Assembly (NCBI RefSeq): GCF_026683955.1
Contig: NZ_CP113343.1
Span: forward strand, 310,001 to 374,000
Source: Arthrobacter sp. MMS18-M83
GTDB lineage: Bacteria; Actinomycetota; Actinomycetes; Actinomycetales; Micrococcaceae
Direction of reading: 5' to 3'
Length of the DNA stretch: 64,000 nt
A program made the position numbers and the translations under genes. A model generated the notes under the pieces. It was given only the letters and a program-made list of their open reading frames with translations. It was not told where the DNA came from and ran no database searches. Every line of letters starts with the position of its first letter. Position 1 is the stretch's first letter. Positions 35,151 to 43,272 of this stretch are shown here, piece by piece.

Positions 35151-38100
35151 ATGCCACGCGAAACGCCGGCGGAGGGCTCCGCCGCGGACGGTCTATCGCA
35201 GACCGACGAAGAGTTCCTCGCTGCCTATTACGAGCACGTCACTGCCGAGGACATCCACGACTATAGTGTCGAGACGCTTGAGCTCCGCGCGCGGGAGCAC
35301 CTCGCTCTGGCCGCGGTCCGCCCGCCGGGGACGTCCAAGGTCGCAGTCGTCAATGAGCGGAATGCCGCGATGCTGTTCGTGGTGGCCGATGACATGACGC
35401 ACGTAGTTCGCTCGGTCACCGCAGAACTGACGCGTGAAGCGGTGTCGATCCGGCTCGTCGTCCATCCCACGTTTGAGGTTCTCCGCGATCCCGCAACCCA
35501 TGAGCTCATCGAACTCCGTCATGGGCCCCAGCGTGCAGGGTTCGCCGCCCGCAGCGACGCATTGCGCGACGGCGATGCAATGGACGCCACGGCGGTTGCG
35601 CGTAGCACGGCGGAGATCTGGATTGCGTTGGAGATCGGCGGGCTGCCGGATTCCTCCGGCGCCGAGGATTTCGTGGCGGGCTTGCAGAGGGTCCTCGCCG
35701 ATGTCCGCGCCGTTGCAGAGGACGCCGGCGGACTCCACGCCCAGGTGGTAGCCGCCGTCGAGTCATTGGATTGGTACCCCAGCGGGTGCCTGCCGCCCGT
35801 CGAACAGCTCAGGGACTTCCTCCCGTGGTTGGAGGGGGGAAACTTCGAGTTCCTGGGCTACTGCGAGTACGGGCTGACGACGGCGGGAGGCAACGAAGTC
35901 CTTCAGCTGAGGCCGGGGTCTGAGCTGGGTTTCCTGCTTGCCCACCAGCTGTCCAAGGGCGCAGACGATCCGACGACCCGGGCCAAAGAGGTCCTGACGC
36001 TTTCCACCTCCGGCCTCCGCTCCACCGTGGAGCGGGCCTCATATCTGGAGGAGATCCGCCTGACGATATTCGATGAAACGGGTGCTGTGGCGGGGGAACG
36101 CTGCTTTGTTGGCTTGTTCGCCCCGGGCGCGGCGGGCCAATCGGTGCGGGGGATACCGGTGATCCGGGACAAGGTCGCCGCGGTGCGCGGGCGGCTCGGT
36201 TTCGTCCCGGCGTCGCATCGGGCGACTGAATTGGTGGCCGTCCTTGAGTCGTTTCCCCTCGACGAGCTTTTTCAGGTCGACGTTGAGGAACTGACCCGGC
36301 TCGCGGCGGAGATCCTGCGGCTTCAGGAACGCCGGCAGACGCGGCTGTTCCTTCGCGCGGACAGCTACGGCCGGTTTGTGTCCGCGCTGGTCTTCCTTCC
36401 GCGACACCGCTACAGCACGGCCGTTCGCCTTCGCCTTGAGCAGGAGCTCAAGCAGGCCTTCAACGCCTCCTCCCTCGAGTTCGACGTCCGGCTGGGCGAT
36501 TCGCCGATGGCCCGCGTCTTCTTCCGGATCCTCCTGCCGGCAGGGCGACGGCCCGACGCCGTCGATCCGACCGTGCTGGAGAGGAGCCTGATCAGCGCCA
36601 CGCGGACCTGGGCCGAGGGACTGGATGATGCCCTCCGCGGCCGCTTTCCCGCCGCGCAGGCCGCCCGGCTGTCCTCCCTCTGGTCGGCGGCGTTCCCGGT
36701 CGGCTACCGGGCCGATGTCGATCTCGAGGACGCGGTGGAGGACATTACGCGGTTCGAGCAGTTCGATCTGGACGGCACCGGCGGACGCCCCCTGAACGAC
36801 CCCCTGCTGGCTCTCACCACGCGGCCGGAATCTGCCCCCGCGCCGCCCGAAGGCGCCCCGGCTCGTGACTCGCGGATCCGGCTATACCTCACGAGCCCCC
36901 GGAGCCTGACGCAGATCCTGCCGTTCCTCCACAACCTCGGCCTTGAAGTGCAGAACCAGCGACCCTTCGACATCCTGCGCGGCACGGACAGACCGCTGTT
37001 CCTGTACGACTTAGGCGTGACGTACCCGGCAGACGTGGATCCCGCTCGAACCGCCCCCCTGCTCGCGGACGCCTTCGGAGCAGCCATGCGCGGTGACACG
37101 GAGTCAGACCGCTTCGACGCACTCGTCCTGCAGGAGGGCATTGATTGGCGGCACATCGTGATCCTCCGCGGCTATGCCAAGTATCTCCAGCAACTGGGAA
37201 CCACGAACTCGTACGACTTCATCGCGGATACTTTCCTGGCCAACCCCGGGGCGACACACGCGCTGCTGGGCCTGTTCCGAGCCAGGTTCCGCCCAGGGCT
37301 CGGCATCGCCGAGCGTCTTCGGGATACCAAGGCCGCCCGGGAGGAGGTGGCCGAGGCGATCGACGCCGTTACCTCCTTGGACGCGGACCGCCTGCTGCGC
37401 ACGTTCCTGAACCTCATCGAGGCCACGACGAGGACCAACTTCTACCGCAACCGGCCATACCTGAGCTTCAAGCTCCAGCCCTCCCACCTTCCCGGCGCCC
37501 CGTACCCACGTCCGCAGTTCGAGATCTGGGTCTATTCGCCCCGGGTCGAGGGCGTGCACCTTCGCTTCGGGCCGGTGGCGCGCGGGGGCCTGCGATGGTC
37601 GGACCGGCGCGAGGATTTCCGCACCGAAGTCCTCGGGCTCGCCAAGGTCCAGATCGTGAAGAATTCCGTGATCGTCCCCACCGGCGCGAAGGGCGGCTTC
37701 TACGCGAAGCACCTGCCTGATCCCATAGCGGACCGCGCAGCATGGCTCGCGGAAGGCATTGAGAGCTACAAGGACTTCCTCCGGGGCCTCCTCGATGTCA
37801 CGGACAACCTGGCCCCGCCCGACGTCACTGTGTCCCCTGCGGCCCGCGGCACACGGGGCCAGGTGGGGCGCGTTATCCCGCCGCCGAACGTGGTGCGGCA
37901 TGATGACGACGACTACTACCTCGTAGTGGCCGCCGACAAAGGGACCGCGGCGTTCTCTGACATCGCCAACGAGGTGGCCAAGGAGTACGGCTTCTGGCTC
38001 GGTGACGCGTTCGCGTCAGGCGGCTCCGTAGGTTACGACCACAAGCGGATGGGCATCACCGCCCGGGGCGCCTGGGAGTCAGTCAAGCAGCACTTCAGCG

Positions 38101-40049
38101 AGCTCGGCATTGACTCCCGGCGCGAAGACTTCACGGTGGTGGGCATCGGGGACATGAGCGGGGACGTCTTCGGCAACGGCATGGTGCTCTCGGACCACAT
38201 CCGCCTCGTGGCCGCGTTCGATCACCGGCACATCTTCCTGGACCCGACGCCGGACGCGGCGTCCTCCCTCGAGGAACGCCGTCGCCTGTTCGCGTTGCCC
38301 CGTTCCTCGTGGGCCGATTACGATCCTCGGCTGGTCAGCCCCGGCGGCGGGGTGTACCCGCGCGCCGCCAAATCGATCCCCATCAGCCCAGAGGTGCGTT
38401 CGGCCTTGGGGCTGACCGCGGAGACGACGACGGCGATGACCCCGCCCGATCTCATCCAAGCAATCCTGCGCGCGCCCGTTGATCTGATCTACAACGGCGG
38501 GATCGGAACCTACGTCAAAGCCTCCACGGAGACCAATACCGAGGTGCGCGACAAAGCCAACGACGGGATCCGAGTCAACGGTAACGAACTCCGGGCGAGG
38601 ACCGTGGTCGAAGGCGGCAACCTCGGAATGACCCAACGGGGACGGGTCGAGGCTGCACTGAACGGGGTCCTGCTGATCACCGACGCCGTCGACAACTCTG
38701 CCGGAGTGGACTGCTCCGACCACGAGGTCAACATCAAGATCTTCATCGACCGCATGATCGCAGCAGGCAAGATGCCAGCCGTCGAACGCGCCGACTTCCT
38801 CCACTCGCTCAGCGACGACGTGGCACGCCTCGTGCTGAAGAACAGCCGCGACCAGAACACCCTGCTCCTCAACGACCGCCAGCTCGTCCTGAACTGGAGC
38901 CCCGGCTTCGAACGGACCATGGACTGGCTCGAAAAGGCCACCGACCTGGACCGGAATCGAGACGCATTACCCACCACGGACCAGCTCCATGCACGGCTGC
39001 AGGCCGGCAAAGGGCTCACTCCCCCCGAACTGTCAGTACTGGCCGCCTACGCCAAAATCGCACTCGCCAAGGAACTAAACGACAGCGACATCGCCGACGA
39101 CCCCTGGTTCGACCGCGTCCTTCGCAGCTACTTCCCGCCCCGGATCACGGAGCGCTTCGGAACCGAGCTCCAAACGCACCCCCTGCGCCGGCAGATCCTC
39201 TCCACCGTGCTCGCCAACGACATGATCAACCAGGGCGGGATCACCTTCGCCTTCCGTGCCATCGAAGAAACCACCGGGACCGCGGCGGCCCTCGCAAGGG
39301 CCTTCGTGGCAGTGCGAGAAGCCTTTGACCTGCAGTGGGTCGCGGACAGAATCGCCGAACTTCCGCCGACTTTTCCGGCCGAGCACGGCGCGGAACTGGC
39401 CGTGTATGTGCGAAGGATCCTCGACCGGTCTACCCGCTGGTACATGACCCATGACCATCGGGACCAGCCACTGGAACACGCCATCAGCAGGATCACGCCC
39501 GCCATGGAACTACGGCAGAACAGAAGCGTCGTCTACCTGCGCGGCGACGACCTCGACATCGCGCAGGACCTGCTGGCCCGCTGGGAGGCCGCCGGGATCC
39601 CGCCCGACCTGGCGCGGCGCGGAGTCGACATAGTCCTGGGCTTCAATTTGTTGGATATCTCCCTGATCGCGGAACAGATCGATGAGCCCCTCGAACAGGT
39701 TGCGGACATGTATTCCACCGTGCTCGAGCGCATCGGCGCCCTCAAATTGTTTCTGAAAATCACTGACCTTCCACGGGGCAGGCACTGGGAGGCGCTCGCT
39801 CGGGCCGCACTGCGCGCCGATGTGTACTCAGTCGCGGCCGACATGGCCATCTCAGTGTTGCGGAGCACACGGAGCCGCGATCCCCAGCGGGCCGACTCCC
39901 TCGAGCGCATCGTGGAATGGGAACGCGGGCGCCAAGAGCAGCTCGCCCGGATCAAAGACACCTTCGCCGAAGCAATGGCGCCGGGTCCGGCGGACATCGC
40001 GTCAATCTCCGTCGTCCTCAGGCTCCTCAGAACCCTCGTCCGCACTTGA
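35151..40049 (+). CDS. gdh2: NAD-specific glutamate dehydrogenase, large (GDH-180) type
   Basis: 1632-residue catabolic glutamate dehydrogenase (family about 1600 residues), deaminating glutamate to 2-oxoglutarate and ammonium with NAD. The N-terminal half is the long regulatory region; the catalytic domain runs from about residue 800: VARGGLRWSDRREDFRTEVL, KNSVIVPTGAKGGFYAK, the NAD-binding region VVGIGDMSGDVFGNGMVLSD, and IYNGGIGTYVKASTETN. ATG 35151 with GGAGGC upstream; the single-gene transcript has its own upstream region. The only clear core-metabolism gene in the window; it is intact between two decayed regions. Confidence 0.95.
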   Translation: MPRETPAEGSAADGLSQTDEEFLAAYYEHVTAEDIHDYSVETLELRAREHLALAAVRPPGTSKVAVVNERNAAMLFVVADDMTHVVRSVTAELTREAVSIRLVVHPTFEVLRDPATHELIELRHGPQRAGFAARSDALRDGDAMDATAVARSTAEIWIALEIGGLPDSSGAEDFVAGLQRVLADVRAVAEDAGGLHAQVVAAVESLDWYPSGCLPPVEQLRDFLPWLEGGNFEFLGYCEYGLTTAGGNEVLQLRPGSELGFLLAHQLSKGADDPTTRAKEVLTLSTSGLRSTVERASYLEEIRLTIFDETGAVAGERCFVGLFAPGAAGQSVRGIPVIRDKVAAVRGRLGFVPASHRATELVAVLESFPLDELFQVDVEELTRLAAEILRLQERRQTRLFLRADSYGRFVSALVFLPRHRYSTAVRLRLEQELKQAFNASSLEFDVRLGDSPMARVFFRILLPAGRRPDAVDPTVLERSLISATRTWAEGLDDALRGRFPAAQAARLSSLWSAAFPVGYRADVDLEDAVEDITRFEQFDLDGTGGRPLNDPLLALTTRPESAPAPPEGAPARDSRIRLYLTSPRSLTQILPFLHNLGLEVQNQRPFDILRGTDRPLFLYDLGVTYPADVDPARTAPLLADAFGAAMRGDTESDRFDALVLQEGIDWRHIVILRGYAKYLQQLGTTNSYDFIADTFLANPGATHALLGLFRARFRPGLGIAERLRDTKAAREEVAEAIDAVTSLDADRLLRTFLNLIEATTRTNFYRNRPYLSFKLQPSHLPGAPYPRPQFEIWVYSPRVEGVHLRFGPVARGGLRWSDRREDFRTEVLGLAKVQIVKNSVIVPTGAKGGFYAKHLPDPIADRAAWLAEGIESYKDFLRGLLDVTDNLAPPDVTVSPAARGTRGQVGRVIPPPNVVRHDDDDYYLVVAADKGTAAFSDIANEVAKEYGFWLGDAFASGGSVGYDHKRMGITARGAWESVKQHFSELGIDSRREDFTVVGIGDMSGDVFGNGMVLSDHIRLVAAFDHRHIFLDPTPDAASSLEERRRLFALPRSSWADYDPRLVSPGGGVYPRAAKSIPISPEVRSALGLTAETTTAMTPPDLIQAILRAPVDLIYNGGIGTYVKASTETNTEVRDKANDGIRVNGNELRARTVVEGGNLGMTQRGRVEAALNGVLLITDAVDNSAGVDCSDHEVNIKIFIDRMIAAGKMPAVERADFLHSLSDDVARLVLKNSRDQNTLLLNDRQLVLNWSPGFERTMDWLEKATDLDRNRDALPTTDQLHARLQAGKGLTPPELSVLAAYAKIALAKELNDSDIADDPWFDRVLRSYFPPRITERFGTELQTHPLRRQILSTVLANDMINQGGITFAFRAIEETTGTAAALARAFVAVREAFDLQWVADRIAELPPTFPAEHGAELAVYVRRILDRSTRWYMTHDHRDQPLEHAISRITPAMELRQNRSVVYLRGDDLDIAQDLLARWEAAGIPPDLARRGVDIVLGFNLLDISLIAEQIDEPLEQVADMYSTVLERIGALKLFLKITDLPRGRHWEALARAALRADVYSVAADMAISVLRSTRSRDPQRADSLERIVEWERGRQEQLARIKDTFAEAMAPGPADIASISVVLRLLRTLVRT

Positions 40050-40533
40050 CCGGTGCTGATCGCAAGGAGCGGCGACCGCTTGACGGGCCGGATCCGCTGC
40101 AGTCCTGACCGACGACGAGCAGCTCCCACGAGCCCGCCCCACCGCCCCAGCCCATGCCCACACCGAGCAGCCGACCCGCGTTGCCCAATCCTTCGTGGAT
40201 CGGCGCAACGCCCGGAGGAAGCACCCCGTCGAGCCGGTGGACTCCAGCGAAGCTCTACCTCATCGGCATGAGCGACCCACGACCCGCAGATCCCAGGTGC
40301 ACAATCTGGGCTCCCATCTTGAACGAGAATGTTGGGGCAGGCCCAGACGAACACGCCATCGCGGAGCTGACGAGGGTGATACCCGATGTTCATGCCGACC
40401 TGAAGCATCTCGCCTCGCCGTTGGGGGTCAAAGGGACTCCATGATCGAGTAACCCCGGCCGCGGAAGAGCGACCCCGGCTCAAAACGCAGACCGTTCGCC
40501 CGCAGGAGTGCATTCAACGATACGCGTGCGTTC
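40050..40533. other. Intergenic region after glutamate dehydrogenase
   Basis: About 480 bp, no recognisable gene or clear terminator; short frames only. Confidence 0.45.
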
Positions 40534-40725
40534 GTGCCGAAACCCCGGCCCATTGCTAGACGCAGTCTCAGATCCGATACTCCCGGAGGTCGTGGACCTG
40601 GCCTTATTGACGCAGCCAAGAGCTGGGCACTGTCGCAAGGCTCCGCCCGCGTCTCGCTAGCCAGCCGTCATGCCAGCTTGTTCTACCTCGCCCCCCCATG
40701 TGAGAACTCGCGAACTTCTTCCTGA
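40534..40725 (+). pseudogene. GNAT acetyltransferase fragment
   Basis: The frame contains PGGRGPGLIDAAKSWALSQG followed by SARVSLASR, which matches the acetyl-CoA-binding loop (R-x-x-G-x-G/A) and following helix and strand of GNAT N-acetyltransferases. The N-terminal half and the final FYxxLGF part are missing or degraded. Confidence 0.5.
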
Positions 40726-40789
40726 GCGGATTTTCGCTGCGTTGGAACTCACTCCTCGGCGCTTAACCGCCTAATGAGGTTTCTGCCCG

Positions 40790-41190
40790 TCTCCACCGCC
40801 ACGCAAGGTGCCGCCCAGACCGAGGCAGTGCGATGGATGTTGGACTCGTTGTTGCCCGTTGCCCGGCATCGTGGACCAGGACACGGCACCCCAAGTAGTC
40901 GATCGGCTAATGTCGCCGGAGATGTTCAATGACTGGGGTGTGTGCGCACCTTGGCTACTGACATGGGGGCGTACGACCCAGCGAGCTGCCACAACGGCTC
41001 GGTCTGCCCCGACAACGCAGTCATCATCGTGGACCGTTGGGCGGAACTTGCCAACGGCCAGTTGCCTGAGCTCTTCTGCGGCTTCGAGCGCGAGCAATTT
41101 GTCCACCCTGTCCCCTAACCACAGTTGCTCTCCCCAGACATGGGCTGCGACAACTCCGACGTGACCGGCCTGATGAGTTGTGGCGTCCAA
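40790..41190 (+). pseudogene. Glycogen-debranching-type amylo-alpha-1,6-glucosidase fragment
   Basis: Scattered over the three plus-strand frames are consecutive pieces of the C-terminal catalytic region: VRWMLDSLLPVARHRG, DTAPQVVDRLMSPEMFNDWG, VRTLATDMGAYDPASCHNGS, then WAELANGQLPELFCGFERE, FVHPVP and SPQTWAATTP. The order is that of intact bacterial debranching enzymes, with at least two frameshifts, small deletions and a stop. No upstream portion remains. Confidence 0.65.
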
Positions 41191-41257
41191 GTCTCCCTAG
41201 GCGAACACTAACCCAGCGCGGAGTGCCATGTGTCTCAAGGCCGGCCAGGAATTGGCT

Positions 41258-41292
41258 GGCCGGTGGTGCCGCAGCCTGCGGCACCACCGGCC
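41258..41292 (-). terminator. Strong hairpin terminator of the ABC transporter operon
   Basis: 17-bp perfect arms (GGCCGGTGGTGCCGCAG and its complement) around a 1-nt centre, starting 6 bp after the stop codon of the substrate-binding protein on the minus strand. Confidence 0.85.
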
Positions 41293-41297
41293 AAGTC

Positions 41298-42520
41298 CTA
41301 GAGGAAGGCGCCTACATCAACGGGGCCGTCCTGGAGCAGCACCCGCTCCTTGGTGGCCGGATCCCACTTGGTGATGTACACCTTGGTGTTGCGGAGCGAG
41401 GGCTGCAGCTTACCGGGCTTGGTGAAGTCGATCGTGCCGAATTGGTCAGCGTTGAGGCTGCTGGATGCGTTCAGGGCAGCAATCAGCTTCGCCCCGGTGA
41501 TATCGCCGTCGATGGTCTTCGAGAGCCGTTCAATGATCCTCGGCCCCACCCAGCCCTGCTGGTCGCTGCTCAGCATCCCCTCAAGGGCGGCATTCGCATC
41601 TCCGGAATCCTCTTCAGCCTTCAGGTCCTTAACGAATTCCGCTACGGACGGATTGCTGGTGGTCGTGAGGGGGATCCATCCCGTGTTGACGACGTTGGAT
41701 GCCGCGTCCCCCAAGTCCGTCAGGGCCGGCGCCTTCATCGTTCCGTCGGGGGTACACACCTTAATATTCGAGCCCTGGTCACGGATGGTCTTGAGCATTT
41801 GCAGGGCCTGCCCGGAGGGGAGGATCATCGTCACCCCGTCGGCGCCGCTGTCCTTGAGCTGCTGCACATACGGCGCGTAGTCCGTGGCGGTGATCGGAAT
41901 TTTGACGATGACGCCGGATGAGGTGAGGCCGGCGCCCTTGACACCAGTGTCGGTCAGGGGCACCAGAGCCAAGGAGGCAGCCAGGTCCAGGGACACCGTT
42001 GCGGTCTTGGTCACGCCCGCCGCCTTAAGCGCCGGACCGCATGCGGCGAACTCCGACGTCGTGCCGCCATCGATGCTGTATGACAGCCGGTTGGTGTAGT
42101 CGGTTTTCGTCACCGCTGTTCCGGCGATCACCGGGATGTTCGCAGGATCGAGAACGGCATGGATCTTGTCCGCCGACTGCGGCGCCACGTAGGCGACCAC
42201 TGCAGCAACGTTTTGCGCGACGGCGTCCCGGGCACACTTTCCCCGGCCGCCGCATCAGCCTTCTCGTTGCAGTAGATGAGCTCCACCTTTCCGCCCTTGA
42301 TGCCGCCCCGGGCGTTAATCGCCCGCACCGAGGCATGAGCCGCAGCGAGCAGACCGGGGAAGTTCTGGACGCTGGTGCCCTGGGGGGCAATCGACATCAG
42401 CTTCACCGGGGCACCGGCCAGTTCCGCACCGCTGGCCGTAGTAGCAGCACCGCCGCAGGCGCTCAACGAAAAAACGCCGAGCAGACCGAACGCGAGGGCG
42501 CCGGGGATTTTAGATTTCAT
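41298..42520 (-). pseudogene. Branched-chain-type ABC substrate-binding lipoprotein, single-base frameshift
   Basis: Peripla_BP_6-type solute-binding protein. From ATG 42520 there is a lipoprotein signal (LAFGLLGVFSLSACGG; lipobox LSAC), then LMSIAPQGTSVQNFPGLLAA and VELIYCNEKADAAAGE. At the TTT run 42238-42240 (AAA in coding sense) the frame breaks; in the adjacent frame the protein continues with KCARDAVAQNVAAVVAYVAP and runs to the stop at 41298. One extra A would give an intact protein of about 407 residues. Likely exported and lipid-anchored. Pseudogene or sequencing error. Confidence 0.85.
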
Positions 42521-42585
42521 GGGTCTTCCAGTTCTGTTGCAGGGATGTGGTTCGAAAAAGGATGCTCCGGCGGTTGCCGGAATCC

Positions 42586-43272
42586 TCAGGCTGTGGCAAG
42601 GTACAGCTCTTCGATGGTCTGAAGGTTCTCGGCGGCATCAGCGGCCGTTCCGGTGAAGGCGACGGCGCCATGGCGCAGCACGTAGACGCGGTCCGCCTTT
42701 GCCAGGGCCTTGCGCACGTGCTGCTCGACCAGCAGCACGGCCAGGCCCTCATCCGCTGCCGCGCGAACCGCCTGCAGCAGGCGTTCCACCACCAAGGGCG
42801 CCAGCCCCAGGGAAAGCTCATCGGCCAGAAGGACTTTCGGCTTCCGGGCCAGGGCGCGTGCCAGGGTGAGCATTTGTTGTTCCCCGCCGGAGAGTAAACC
42901 GGCTTTGCGGCGCAGCAGGGCTTTCAGTTCGGGGAAGAGGTCCAGGGCGAAATCCGCATCGCAACGGCCCACGCGCAGGTTCTCATGCACGGACATGCTC
43001 GAGATAACGGAGCGCTCCTCGGTGACGAAGGCCATATCGCGCCGGCACCTCCGGTAGACAGGAGCCTTCGAGACGCGCCCGTTCACCCGCACCTCGCCCT
43101 GGCGGGCAGGAAGGGCTCCGGCGAGACCCAGCAGCGTCGTCGTCTTGCCCGCTCCGTTGGGGCCGAGCAGGGCCACGACCTCGCCCGCCTTCAGCGTCAG
43201 GTTCAGGCCATTAATAACCGGGGCCGATCCGTACCCGAGGTGGAGCTCATGGGCTGAGAGAATTGCGGTCAT
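42586..43272 (-). CDS. Branched-chain-type ABC transporter ATPase (LivF-like)
   Basis: 228 residues. Walker A GPNGAGKTTTL, signature LLSGGEQQMLTLARALARK, Walker B KVLLADELSLGLAP, H-loop VLLVEQHVRKAL. The LivF-specific ending IEELYLATA is present. Start overlaps the stop of the fused permease/ATPase gene (ATGA). Confidence 0.93.
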   Translation of the reverse strand: MTAILSAHELHLGYGSAPVINGLNLTLKAGEVVALLGPNGAGKTTTLLGLAGALPARQGEVRVNGRVSKAPVYRRCRRDMAFVTEERSVISSMSVHENLRVGRCDADFALDLFPELKALLRRKAGLLSGGEQQMLTLARALARKPKVLLADELSLGLAPLVVERLLQAVRAAADEGLAVLLVEQHVRKALAKADRVYVLRHGAVAFTGTAADAAENLQTIEELYLATA

